This document shows, piece after piece, positions 8,382-17,870 of a DNA stretch of 64,000 bases (its first letter is position 1; each line of letters starts with the position of its first letter). The stretch is from Saliphagus infecundisoli (GTDB lineage Archaea; Halobacteriota; Halobacteria; Halobacteriales; Natrialbaceae): positions 17,638 through 81,637 of the forward strand of contig NZ_JAIWHV010000013.1 in assembly GCF_020177375.1 (NCBI RefSeq). Reading direction: 5' to 3'. The notes under the pieces are model-generated. The model saw nothing but the letters and a program-made list of their open reading frames with translations, searched no databases and was not told where the DNA came from. The translations under genes and the position numbers were made by a program.

Positions 8382-9683
8382 ATGTTTGGTGAGATTGCTA
8401 GCACGATCGCCGCGCTGTTCCAGGGCATTGGGATCGAGGATGGCGTCATCTTCGAGCAGGTCAGCAAAGAGGTCGTCCAGTTGGCGCTGGCGGTGCTGCT
8501 GGGGATGTTCCTCGGCCTGGAGCGAGAGTGGTCGCAGCGCAGCGCTGGAATCCGGACGTTCGCGCTACTCAGTCTCCTTGGCGCGATAATGCGCATCATC
8601 GACGAGCCGCTTCTGCTTGGTGCCGGCGCACTGCTGGTCATCACCATGAGCGTGCTACTCGCTGTCCGGGGCCTGCTTGACGACGAACACGGGTCCAACC
8701 TCTCCCTGACGACGTCAGCATCGATGTTCGTCGCCTTCGGCGTAGGGGTGCTAGTCGCGAGCGGGTACATGCTGGAGAGCGTGACGGTGGCCGTGCTCTC
8801 ATCGCTGCTCCTCGTGTTGAAGCGCGAACTACACGAATTCGCCTGGGCACTCTCGAAGGAGGAGATGCGTAGCGCGACGGAGTTCGCAATTCTGGCGTTT
8901 GTTATCTACCCGCTGCTCCCTGACGAGGCGTTCGGCCCGTGGAACGCCATCGACGCGCGGACCATCTGGCTGCTGGTCATCGCTGTAAGCGGTGTCGGGT
9001 TCGTCAACTACATCCTCGTCAAGAAGTACGAGGGAAGGGGCATCGCCGTCACCGGCTTCTTCGGCGGCCTGGTCAACTCAACGGCGGTCATCGCGGAGAT
9101 GGCCCAGAGGGCGAAGACGGAGCCGCCGTTGCGGGACCTGGCCGTCGGCGCCATCCTGATCGCGAACGCCGCGATGGCGTTCCGCAACGCCATTGTCGTC
9201 ATCCCCTTCATCCCGGAGGCGGCGGCCATCGTCGGCGTCCCGCTCGGAGCGATCACCGTCACTGGCATCGTTCTCTCGCTGTATGTCAGCGACTGGAGCC
9301 AAGAGATAGAGACCGACCTCACCTCCCCGTTCAGCCTGCGGAACGCGCTGGTATTCGGCGCGCTGTTCCTCGCTATTCTGGTCCTCTCTGCTGGGGCAGA
9401 GGCCCTGTTCAGCGCCCGCGGCTTCCTGACCACGACGTTCCTGGCGGGCCTGATTTCGAGCGGTACGGCCACTGCCACGGCGGTCACACTCGTTGCGACG
9501 GATCAGATCACCAACGACCTCGCGGTCGCCGGCATCCTCGCCGGAACGCTTGCGAGCATCCTGGTAAAGGTGTTCTTCGCCGCGACCATCGATCGTGATC
9601 TCGTCAGACCGGTGTTGCTGTGGAACGCTATCCTCATTGTGGTCGGCATCGTGTTCGGTTCGCTGGTTATCGGCGCACCATAG
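8382..9683 (+). CDS. MgtC/SapB and DUF4010 membrane protein
   Basis: A 433-residue polytopic protein with roughly eleven hydrophobic segments. The N-terminal part (about residues 28-130) is an MgtC/SapB domain with LLGMFLGLEREWSQRSAGIRTF. The C-terminal part is DUF4010, with GRGIAVTGFFGGLVNSTAVI and FLAGLISSGTATATAVTL. Such fusions are widespread in archaea and bacteria; MgtC itself modulates magnesium or phosphate homeostasis in some pathogens, but function in archaea is not established. It is intact, free-standing and on the same strand as the HAD gene. I take the annotation only to the domain level. Confidence 0.88.
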   Translation: MFGEIASTIAALFQGIGIEDGVIFEQVSKEVVQLALAVLLGMFLGLEREWSQRSAGIRTFALLSLLGAIMRIIDEPLLLGAGALLVITMSVLLAVRGLLDDEHGSNLSLTTSASMFVAFGVGVLVASGYMLESVTVAVLSSLLLVLKRELHEFAWALSKEEMRSATEFAILAFVIYPLLPDEAFGPWNAIDARTIWLLVIAVSGVGFVNYILVKKYEGRGIAVTGFFGGLVNSTAVIAEMAQRAKTEPPLRDLAVGAILIANAAMAFRNAIVVIPFIPEAAAIVGVPLGAITVTGIVLSLYVSDWSQEIETDLTSPFSLRNALVFGALFLAILVLSAGAEALFSARGFLTTTFLAGLISSGTATATAVTLVATDQITNDLAVAGILAGTLASILVKVFFAATIDRDLVRPVLLWNAILIVVGIVFGSLVIGAP

Positions 9684-9828
9684 CCTACGCACTGGTCGGT
9701 TCGCTAATGTCATCTTCTCCCTGCAAAGCGGAACGCGGCCGTCAACACGATTTACGCGCTTATTTGTGAATACTCTCCACTGATGGGAAAAATCTCTTTG
9801 GCGATCGTTCCGCCGAGTTGATTCGGTG

Positions 9829-10035
9829 ACGAACACCGAATTTATCTTCTTAGCTCCGAATCAGTGCCTTCATATCGGTAAGGCGACCCGTGAGCTCTTA
9901 GGCAGTGTGATCGCTATCTCCGAGGCGAATTGCCTCATGCATTGTCTGGTGACGGTAATCCAGGTAGTAGGTGGCATGAGTACCGCTCTCGTCACGATGA
10001 AGAATTCTATCGTCGACAAGTTGTTCGAACGCTCA
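9829..10035 (-). pseudogene. Decayed small regulator-like gene beside an IS630 copy
   Basis: Reading the minus strand down from 10034 gives FEQLVDDRILHRDESGTHAT, then YYLDYRHQTMHEAIRLGDSD, a stop, then ELTGRLTDMKALIRS, a second stop and EDKFGV. The pattern of an acidic helix, a GTHATYYLDYRHQT beta-wing and a C-terminal helical segment resembles haloarchaeal winged-helix regulators, though I could not place it in a family. Two in-frame stops show that it is dead. Its 5' part is missing at the IS630 end at 10036. The likeliest reading is a regulator gene cut by the insertion. Confidence 0.4.
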
Positions 10036-11094
10036 TATAGTATCCGGTAGAATTTTTCACTCAGAGCATGTTACAGCTATTAGTGGATCATCTCGACGAG
10101 ATCCCCGTCGAGGAACTGCAAAATACCCTCGACAACGTGGACGGAAAGAAACCGACACAACGGCTCTTAGCGGCAATTGCGTACAAAAACGGTGTTTCAT
10201 AGACTGAACTCGCCGAGTGGTACGACGTTCAACGACGGACGATCTACAGCTGGCTCACGCGACTCGACACCGACGAGTCGCTTAAGCAAGCCGTCTCTGA
10301 TACTCATCAATCCGGAAGAAACAGAAAGATATCAGAATCTCAGCAAAAAAGTTCGAACAAACCGTCAACGAGTCTCCTGAAAAGGTCGGGATCAACGCGC
10401 CGGCGTGGACGCTGGCGCTCGCCCAAGAACTTCTCGAAGAAACGTACAGCGTCGAATACTCGATTCCGAGTTGTCGGCGGTTGCTCAAAGAAGCTGGACT
10501 CAGTTATCAATAACCACGTCGAACAGTCGCCGAAGCCGAGGAATCTGACCAAGAGGAGTTCCACGACGAGATCAAAAAAAGCGGCGGGAAATGGACACCA
10601 CAGTAGTTTGTATCGACCAAACCAAGAAATCTGTACAGGTCGAGTCGCGTGCCATGTGGTTTCCGCGTGGCACGCGGCCGTGCGTCGAACTGTCCGGTCA
10701 ACGCGACTGGGCGTGTCTACTTGGCGCGATTACGGAAGACGGTGACTGCTTTTTCTCACGGTTCACTGAATACGTCACCGCCGATCACGCGAAACATATC
10801 ATTCTCGAATTATGCGAAGAATTCGAAGAAGACTTGATCATCGTGCTGGATGGTGCGCCGTACTTCCAGGCGTCGGCCGTCACGGACCTAGCGGCTCGTG
10901 ACGACCTCGCCTTCGTCACGTTGCCGGCGTATTCGCCAGAACTCAATCCGGTCGAAGAGTGCTGGCGACAACTCCAAAAACGCCCTCAACAACCGATTCT
11001 TCGACTCGCTCAACGAGCTCACGGCGGCGATCGACACCGCTCTTAATCGAATATCGATCCCAAACGTGAGCAATTATTTCTAACTTCTACTATA
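10036..11094 (+). mobile_element. IS630-family insertion sequence, inactive copy
   Basis: The element runs between two TATAGTA ends. The left end reads TATAGTATCCGGTAGAA; the right end in reverse complement reads TATAGTAGAAGTTAGAA, an imperfect inverted repeat. Both are bounded by TA, the usual IS630 target. It carries one transposase gene broken by a stop and frameshifts. The right end forms the stop codon that closes the neighbouring ribbon-helix-helix gene. A related end-plus-N-terminal fragment occurs at 18574-18818. Confidence 0.8.
10068..11083 (+). pseudogene. IS630-family transposase, degenerate
   Basis: From ATG 10068 the frame encodes a helix-turn-helix head (KKPTQRLLAAIAYKNGVS, stop, TELAEWYDVQRRTIYSW), so an in-frame TAG interrupts it at about residue 44. 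Later frames give ESPEKVGINAPAWTLALAQE and EYSIPSCRRLLKEAGLSYQ. A DDE part from about 10591 has VCIDQTKKSV, LIIVLDGAPYFQ and LPAYSPELNPVEECW, the three catalytic acidic positions. The final helix (FFDSLNELTAAIDTALNRI) lies in yet another frame. At least three disruptions mean the protein cannot be made whole. Confidence 0.8.
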
Positions 11095-11302
11095 GGACGC
11101 TCGTGTTCGCGATCGACTGGATAACGTGAGGTGGATGTTCGTCGCAAGCGTTCTGGATGTTCTCTTCACTCTCGACGAGGTGGGTGAGCGCCGCGTCGAT
11201 CACGTCGGCCATCGGTGGACCGTCGGCAATGATCTCGCTGGCTTCCTCGAGGAGCTGCTGGCGCTCGTCGCTGAGTCTGAGGGTCGTCCGTTTCGTCGGC
11301 AT
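11090..11302 (-). pseudogene. Ribbon-helix-helix protein, C-terminus cut by IS630
   Basis: A 70-residue acidic protein beginning MPTKRTTLRLSDERQQLLEE, with the haloarchaeal ribbon-helix-helix pattern (TLRLSDER beta strand, then two helices, PPMADVIDAALTHLVES). The reading frame ends in IANTSVL followed by TAG at 11092-11090, and that stop lies inside the IS630 terminus, so the natural C-terminus has been removed. Relatives I know of continue about 15 more residues. The DNA-binding domain is complete, so a shortened product could still function. A TATA-like GTTTATATG sits immediately at the start codon on this strand. Confidence 0.65.
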
Positions 11303-11673
11303 ATAAACGAATGTGCATACAGGGGGTACGAACCCGTCGATTTCGACTATCTGAAATGGGTATATGGGATAAAGGGGGCTCTGCCCGGCGCCGTAATCGG
11401 GCCGAAAACGGTCGCGATCGGCGCCGATCTATGCACACCGAGAGGTTGTTGACGGCGTCGATCGTGCATATATTCGGCCGACTGCATACATCGACGTCTG
11501 ACCCCGGGGTTCTACACTAGAAGACCCAACTCCCCATTATCCTCAATTGCCCCACACGAGAAGGGAGAGACAGATTCTTTGGGATAGTACATCAACTCAT
11601 TCGAACACATTTGAAATTAGACATTCGTTTCATAGAATCTATTGTCTATGCCACTATACGCTGAAGAAGGAGT
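11303..11673. other. Intergenic stretch at a composition boundary
   Basis: No convincing gene. GC-rich sequence up to about 11510 changes abruptly to AT-rich sequence, which marks the left edge of the foreign-looking block that runs to about 13640. The GC-rich half contains several TGCATA-type hexamers (near 11312, 11467 and 11484) that may belong to the promoter of the minus-strand gene. Confidence 0.4.
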
Positions 11674-12588
11674 ATGCCCCACATCCAAGAAAACTTCCCA
11701 GAGCCCGATGAGGACAACCCAGAGTTATGGAGATATATGAGCCTAGCGAAGTTCTTATCAATTCTCCATGAAGACGCACTCTATTTCCCTAGATTGGCCG
11801 ATTTGCCAGATAAATTTGAAGGCACACTGAGTGAGCCGACAGCAGAAGCCCTACGCAATGAGGTCCGGAGATGTTCTGGTAATGATTTTCCGGATGCCCT
11901 GATCACGCTTCCTGAAGCCGTCCGACAAACATCGTACGTCAATTGCTGGCACAGGAATTCGGGAGAGTCCATGGCTATGTGGAATCAATATTCTAAGCAT
12001 CCAATAGCTATTAAATCAACCTATACGCGGCTTTCTGAGTCTCTTGGTAGCGTAATTGAGGAAAAGAGAGAAGCAAGATATCCAATTCTAAATGACCCTT
12101 CAGAGACCCCTATTAGAATTAGCCCTGTGAATTATGCTGATTATTCCACAGATCCAATGGAGAGAATTGAAGATGTCTCTCAGGTAACTCTATATAAAAG
12201 ACAACCCTTCAGATACGAAAACGAGATTCGTGCTGTAATTTTAGGAGAATCACTTGAACTTATTGATGTAGATAAATCTCCTTCCCCAACGCTACATATT
12301 GGATTCGAAGATGACCCGGACGACTTAGACAATGGAGAAAACTCTCAGGTACGCACTCCATTAACAAAATCTGCTATTGAAGATCTAAATCTCAGGGTTG
12401 AGAAGGGTCTTTACGTTGCTATTGACGTTGAAACCCTTATTGAGAGTGTAGTATTAAAACCAGACACACCTATGTTCGTTTTTGAGGCAGTCCAAGCAGT
12501 TGTTCGAGAGATGGGGTTCTCAGAAGACATGGTAAGAAGGAGTAGTATCGAAAGAGATCCTGTTACTACAGATTATCCAGAAACCTGA
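11674..12588 (+). CDS. DUF2971 family protein
   Basis: A 304-residue soluble protein with the DUF2971 pattern: an opening ELWRYMSLAKFLSILHEDAL, then LYFPRLADLPDKFEG, then a central VNCWHRNSGESMAMWNQYSK, and a late basic RQPFRYENEIRAVIL. Function is unknown for the family; members are often found in phage-defence and mobile regions. The gene is strikingly AT-rich and uses AT-ending codons, unlike its neighbours, so it was probably acquired. The next intact gene is of similar composition on the opposite strand. No signal peptide or membrane segment is visible. Confidence 0.75.
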   Translation: MPHIQENFPEPDEDNPELWRYMSLAKFLSILHEDALYFPRLADLPDKFEGTLSEPTAEALRNEVRRCSGNDFPDALITLPEAVRQTSYVNCWHRNSGESMAMWNQYSKHPIAIKSTYTRLSESLGSVIEEKREARYPILNDPSETPIRISPVNYADYSTDPMERIEDVSQVTLYKRQPFRYENEIRAVILGESLELIDVDKSPSPTLHIGFEDDPDDLDNGENSQVRTPLTKSAIEDLNLRVEKGLYVAIDVETLIESVVLKPDTPMFVFEAVQAVVREMGFSEDMVRRSSIERDPVTTDYPET

Positions 12589-12764
12589 TTGTATTAGAAA
12601 CCGGATCTCGAGTCAGGAAATCAATAAGCAACTGAGAGGTTGAGTTCTCTTTTGATATACCATATCCCTGTACTTCTGCGGTTAAATCACCAGTCAGGCA
12701 ACCCTTCACCGTAATCAGGTCTACAGTTATCTAATTCTTCGTTACGGCTGCTGATTCTCTCGAA

Positions 12765-13622
12765 TTATTTCTCCCCAAAAGACAGTTTAATCTCAGTTTC
12801 TTTGTCCTCGCCTATATCGGTAATACTCTCTTTGTCGTACTCAATACTTCCAGCACTATCTAGCCATATTAGTGTTTGAAGCAGGTCTGTATAATGTAGC
12901 CCTAAATTTTGAACTAATTCCTCAATAGTAAGTGCTCCGTTCTCTTTCAAACAATCGGTTACACGCTTGGAATTCTCCATTTTAACTAGCGAATCTATCT
13001 CTTTCACATGGATATTGTCAAAAAGTGAATCAATGGATGAAGATACCCCCTTAATTTCTTGACCCAACTCTTCGATTTCACTCCTGACAACTTGCTCTTC
13101 ATTCCCAGTTATATTTTCAACCTTTGCTTCGTTATTCACCTCAACTTCATTCCCAAAAATATCTTCACAAGTTCCCTTTATTGACACAGTCTTGTATCGT
13201 TCTGGAATATGATTAGCAGTGATATGTGTAGCTGAGTCTAAGCAGATGTCCCCTGGACGTACGTTTTTCCGCTCAAGTTTTGCATCTATATTATCGGGTT
13301 CAGTTGTCATAGTAATATCAACATTTTGAGCGGGGCCGTTTCCAATATTTTCAACCGCTAACTGGTAGGAATTTGAATAAATTGAACCGGTTGTGATTGT
13401 AAAAACAGGCTTGTTTTCCCTCTCTCTTGCGGTTTTGTTCTCCTTCACCAAAAGTAATGTCAAAAATACAGAAACCGCAGTTACTAAGACTAGCATGGAA
13501 GTGACAACTGCAGACCCGAACTCAGGCTCGAACAATCCCTCATGAACGAAGTAGAGAAAGCTGCAGATTACTATTGTAAGAAGTACTATCCCACCACCGA
13601 ACATTTGCATTATCCGACGCAT
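12765..13622 (-). CDS. Unrecognised membrane protein with coiled coil and winged-helix-like tail
   Basis: A 285-residue protein of no family that I recognise. Two membrane segments lie at about residues 9-27 and 38-60. They are followed by a beta-rich region at about 75-165 (PVFTITTGSIYSNSYQLAVE and NIGNGPAQNVDITM, an immunoglobulin-like style), a likely coiled coil at about 175-210 (EEQVVRSEIEELGQEIKG), and a C-terminal helical domain with RVTDCLKENGALTIEELVQN that looks like a winged helix. The gene is AT-rich like the DUF2971 gene, suggesting that both arrived together. The layout would suit a membrane-bound sensor, but this is inference from shape only. Confidence 0.6.
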   Translation of the reverse strand: MRRIMQMFGGGIVLLTIVICSFLYFVHEGLFEPEFGSAVVTSMLVLVTAVSVFLTLLLVKENKTARERENKPVFTITTGSIYSNSYQLAVENIGNGPAQNVDITMTTEPDNIDAKLERKNVRPGDICLDSATHITANHIPERYKTVSIKGTCEDIFGNEVEVNNEAKVENITGNEEQVVRSEIEELGQEIKGVSSSIDSLFDNIHVKEIDSLVKMENSKRVTDCLKENGALTIEELVQNLGLHYTDLLQTLIWLDSAGSIEYDKESITDIGEDKETEIKLSFGEK

Positions 13623-13987
13623 AGTGAATTGATGATAGACTGTCCAGAAAAAACTAGCTGCGAGTGCCGTTAGCCTCTCACTCGACTATCCACACCATCG
13701 GGAAACTTGTGAACAGTGCGATCGGCACAGAACTCGAATTCAATGATCTGGCTGCCGAGATCTGGCCGGCGACCGTTCGGATTAGCACTTCAGACACGGG
13801 TCTCGAAAGGGGAGCAAGGTATCCGTTGCGCGGCGCGGTCACCCCTCTTTCGCCGGCGAAGTCTCGGCTGAATACGATGCCGGAAGACACTGTAGCCGCC
13901 GTTCTCTAGGCATCTGGGGAATTCATTGCGCTCACCTCGTGAACCTCCTTGAGACGATCGACGCGGCTTCTACTGCTGAAGAATCAA
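13623..13987. other. Intergenic stretch without a recognisable gene
   Basis: Composition returns to GC-rich at about 13650. Short open frames exist on both strands (for example 13664-13909), but none has a recognisable domain or a convincing start. This stretch separates the AT-rich pair from the methylase remnant and may be the right boundary of the acquired block. Confidence 0.4.
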
Positions 13988-16361
13988 TCAGGTAGCCAAC
14001 TCATCGTACTTTTCGAGCACTAAATCGAGGTACTCGTCGGTCATTCGGCGGGGGTTGTTCACCTGATAGAAATCATCGAGGACGAACTTTGTCTGTTCTC
14101 GATCGAGGCCGTAGGCGTGGAATGATGCCGCATCGAGTTCGGCTTGCACTTCCTCGCGTTCATCAGGCTCGGTTCCCGGTTCGATCCCGCCGAGACGGTC
14201 GCGCATCTCCGCGAACTCCTCGCCGTAGCAGTTGAGACGGGCCGCCCGTCGCCAAATGTACTCGAACCACTCGTCGCCCTCCGTGAGACGGGGGACCTGC
14301 GACTCCTCAAATTTGTACATCACGATATGAGTGTCCACTTTTGTGCGCATCAGATAGTCGAACGGAATACTGTTGAGTAAACCAAGGGTGACGAAAAGCG
14401 ACTTGTCGGTAAAGACTCGTTTGTAGACGGGATGTAACGGTGAGCTATCGAGATCATCCGCGTCAGGATCTATCTCGTAGGGCCGAACCGTATGTAGGGT
14501 GTTTGTGCATACGATTCCGGTAGGAATGACCGACGCGATGATGGTCCGCTCGTCGGATGCTCGTGCAACATCCCGAAACACGATTCGATACTCGGTACAA
14601 TCGAGCAATACGTCGCTTTCGGACAGTCCTTCACCCCGATGTTCTTCCAGTAGTTCGTTTACGAATCCAATCTGGGAGCCAGAACCGTCGAAAGCGTAGT
14701 AGAGTGCTCGCTTGAGCTTTCGATAGTTCTTCTCACGTATTCGCCGTTTCGCGCTCGTATCGGGATCGATATCTTCCTCGACGCTCCAGAACTCTGGCGG
14801 TTCGATGTCTACGAACGTCGGGTCGTGATCGAACTGATAAATGTTGCTGCCGCCAAGAACCGGATAATCCCCTTCTAAGGGGTCCTCTACGAACCGATCC
14901 GTGTCGCTCGTTCGGTGTAACTCGGCGTACGGCTGTGCGTGCCACCCATCCTCCGAGTCGTCACTGATCGGTGGATGTTCGAGAATTGTATGCAAGACGT
15001 CAACTTCTCGCTGTAATTGAAGATAGGGGAAGATTCGAGCCTTGGGTGAGTAGTCCCGCAGCACCCGGCGAGGAATCGTCAAGGCAACATCGTCGAAGTT
15101 CTGGAGCGAATCCATTCCGACCTGGTGAAAGATACCACGCAGATTCTCAGTCCTTCCTTCGTTCTTGAACGCGATGACGCCGAAGTTGTAGCGGGTATCA
15201 ATCTCGGGAAAAATCCCTCGATTCTCGAACGTGACTAACTTCTGGATCGTTGTTTCGTCAAGTAGGTGTGTCCGTAGGTCCTTGGTGGATGCCCCGTTGA
15301 ATATCGCGCCCGGCAGGACTTGGGCGACGTATCCGCTCTCTTTCGTCAGTTGGAACACTCGTTCGAGAAACAGGGCCGACAAGTCGTTTTCCGTTCCCTG
15401 GGTGGTTCCCCCGATAGTGGGAGTTTGCATCTCGTACTTCTCGTGGAAGTACTCGCTAACGATCTCGATCTCGCGTTGGTACTCCTCCCATCCGTCCGCG
15501 ATCTCGTCGTTCTCGATTAACTTCGCTTGCCGTCGGTCTTTCTCTTTGGGTAGCAACGATGGAAACGTCTCGTCGTACCTCACGAAGAAGTCGTCCCGAG
15601 TCGGACGGAGTCGATCCCACGGAGGATTCCCAACGATGACGTCGAACCCGCCGTCGGCATACACTTCTGCGAACTCCAGTACGAAATGAAAGGGGGTGTA
15701 CTCATCGAGATCATCTTCGGAGACGCCCTCGACTGCCTCACGAAACTCCTCTAAAACGTCCTCATCCAGTTCCTCTCGGTACTCTTCAAGTAGTTCGTTG
15801 GCTCGCTGACGGTGTTGTTCGGCCCGCTCGGGAAAGGCACTGTACTCCTCGTACAACTCGACCTGCTCGATGACGTCCTCGTACCGAGAGCGAACGCTGT
15901 CCTCGGACCACCGTTCGAAGGTCGCGAGACCGTCCTCGGTTTCCTCGGGGAAGCTGACGTACCCGATCAGGCTGTTGCCCTGGCGAACGTTGAACGTGAT
16001 GTTGGGGAGTGCGATTTCCTCGACGTCGAGATCATCGAGGTCCTCCTCGCGGAGTTCGGAGATGATCGACAGCCAGAGCCGGAGCTTTCCAATTTCGACC
16101 GCTGGTTCCATGATATCCACACCGTAGATGTTGTTCTGGACGGTCGTCTTCTTGAGCCGATGACGACTCGGGTGACTGTCTCGGCGAGCGTACAGCGCCT
16201 GCCGAACGTTGACGATTTCCTCGATGACGGAGGTCAGGAAGTGGCCGCTTCCCATCCCTACGTCAACCACGTAGAAGTCGTCCAATTCCGCGAGCAGCGT
16301 CGTAATCAGGTCGCCTGAACTGGGGAGGCCATCGATGAGTTCGTACAGAGTGTCGTACTGT
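13988..16361 (-). pseudogene. Eco57I-type N6-adenine DNA methylase, 5' end lost
   Basis: The frame is open on the minus strand from the edge of the ISH3 element (16361) to TGA at 13988, about 790 residues. Motif I appears as VVDVGMGSGHF (usual form DPAMGSGHF), then IYGVDIMEPAVEIGKLRLWL (motif II region), and the catalytic NPPW in FDVIVGNPPWDRLRP. A long target-recognition and C-terminal part follows. These are type IIG/Eco57I-class methylase features; related large methylases occur in BREX and DISARM systems. The N-terminal several hundred residues are missing, as the sequence runs straight into mobile DNA with no start. No partner restriction or defence gene survives intact, so this is probably a relic. 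Confidence 0.75.
16357..16361 (+). repeat. 5-bp target duplication ACTGT (left copy)
   Basis: ACTGT at 16357-16361 is repeated directly at 17871-17875, immediately outside the two 16-bp inverted ends of the ISH3-type element. This marks an insertion that has not been rearranged since. Confidence 0.85.
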
Positions 16362-17870
16362 CGCTAGTTGTCCACTCGATCGATAGCGGCGGAAGGAGAA
16401 GTCCGGTCTCAGATTGGAAGGACGGCGAAAAAGGACCGAAGAGCGACAAATACCTTGCGAGGATGTGAGGACATATCGGATTAGACACCTATTCTGGCTT
16501 TGTCCGTCGCTGAGGCCGCCTCAGAAGAGCGCTGTCGCTGTTCGCCAGCCTCGCTTCACGCGAAGCGAGGCGGCTCAGCCGAGACCGTGGTCGCATCCAG
16601 CCGGCAATCCAACCCCGTTCGTTCGATGCTTCTCCTTCCATCCCAGCTCATCGTCGAGCACTCCTTCGATCCCGTGGAGAAACGCGTCTCCGAACGTGAA
16701 CTCTACGGGGAGTGCTCGCCCGCCACGACGTGGCGCGGCGAGCACGGCCCACTGGATCACGATCCACAGCTGCTCTAACAGGAACCCAACGCCGACGTAG
16801 AACAGTCGAATTGTCGGTGACGGCGTTGTCGTTAGGGCCCGTGCCTCACGAAACTTCTCGTAGCTCTTCTCGATTCGCGATCGATCAGTGTAGATACGTG
16901 CGACTTGTGGCGGCGTGCGGTCTTCCAGACCGTACGCCGCGTATCCTGTCGCTTTCACGCCGGACTTCCCACGATCCCCGTTCTGATACGTGATGTGCAC
17001 GGCCATCGGAAACGTCTGTTCGTGCTCTTTGCCTTCACAGATCGTTTCTTCGGCCATATATGACGCGTTCACCGAGAGTTTCTCCCGAAGCGTCGCCTTC
17101 CCGGTCTTGACCGGGAAGACTGGCGGTGCAACAGCCCGAAGAACGCCGATCACCTCTCCGACGTAGGCTGCTCGATCCATGAGAATTCGATTGATCTCGA
17201 ACGGATACAGCTCGACGCGGGCGAGCACTCGCTCGACCGCGTCGGCGGCACTGTCATCGCCATCCACCGGTTCAACTGCCAGTGTCAGCGGCTTTCCCTG
17301 GGCGATCACGAACGCCGTGCAGTACCTGTGGCACTTCGTCGTGCCGTCACGGACTTGCATTCGCCTGAACTCGGTTTCGTCGTCGGGATAGCCGTGAAAC
17401 GGGTTGTCCATGAAGTCGAGACAGACGGTTCTCGACCGCGATCGGTCGAGAACCGACATCGTCAGCGTCGCGAGAATATCGTTGACAGCGTCCAGCATCG
17501 GCTCTTTGTTGAGCGTATGGAGCCAGTCCATGACGGGTTCTCTGTTGGGCGTGTCCTCTGTATTGGTCGTGACGCCGTTGACCGAAGTTGTTCCAACGGC
17601 TGCTCGGAGGACGACTTCCAGGATATCGACGGAATCGAGGGGCGAGCCCTCGATTCCTGGCAATGGCACCAGCTCAAGCACTTCCAGAGCAAGAGTCTTG
17701 AGTTGGCTGTTCGTAATGAACTCGTCCGGGTCTGTAAGCACCTGTTTGAGTTGTGGAATGTTCATCAGGTGCGTATCCGGACAGCGGATGAATCAGTCAC
17801 CTGATTCACCCGCTTCCTTCACGACGACGTGTCAGTTAGGAGGCTTCTGAGCCAGAGTGGACAACTAGCG
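16362..17870 (-). mobile_element. ISH3-type insertion sequence, apparently complete
   Basis: A 1509-bp element with perfect 16-bp inverted ends CGCTAGTTGTCCACTC and a 5-bp direct duplication ACTGT on both sides. It carries one intact transposase gene on the minus strand. The insertion point is exactly where the methylase remnant meets an IS630 fragment, so the methylase was already broken, or was broken close to the same time. Confidence 0.88.
16575..17765 (-). CDS. ISH3-family (IS4-like) transposase
   Basis: A 396-residue intact transposase. The N-terminal third is helical (MNIPQLKQVLTDPDEF onward). The DDE domain has VCLDFMDNPFHGYPDD, ILMDRAAYVGEVI and a late YTDRSRIEKSYEKFREARAL, the Y-R-E type signature of IS4/ISH3 transposases. 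The C-terminus is followed by about 210 bp of non-coding sequence to the element end. The frame has no disruptions, the ends are perfect and a target duplication is present, so this copy may still be mobile. Confidence 0.85.
   Translation of the reverse strand: MNIPQLKQVLTDPDEFITNSQLKTLALEVLELVPLPGIEGSPLDSVDILEVVLRAAVGTTSVNGVTTNTEDTPNREPVMDWLHTLNKEPMLDAVNDILATLTMSVLDRSRSRTVCLDFMDNPFHGYPDDETEFRRMQVRDGTTKCHRYCTAFVIAQGKPLTLAVEPVDGDDSAADAVERVLARVELYPFEINRILMDRAAYVGEVIGVLRAVAPPVFPVKTGKATLREKLSVNASYMAEETICEGKEHEQTFPMAVHITYQNGDRGKSGVKATGYAAYGLEDRTPPQVARIYTDRSRIEKSYEKFREARALTTTPSPTIRLFYVGVGFLLEQLWIVIQWAVLAAPRRGGRALPVEFTFGDAFLHGIEGVLDDELGWKEKHRTNGVGLPAGCDHGLG

Noticed and set aside
13664..13909. Short plus-strand frame between the membrane protein and the methylase relic
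   Set aside because: No recognisable family, no ribosome site, and a competing frame of similar length on the other strand.
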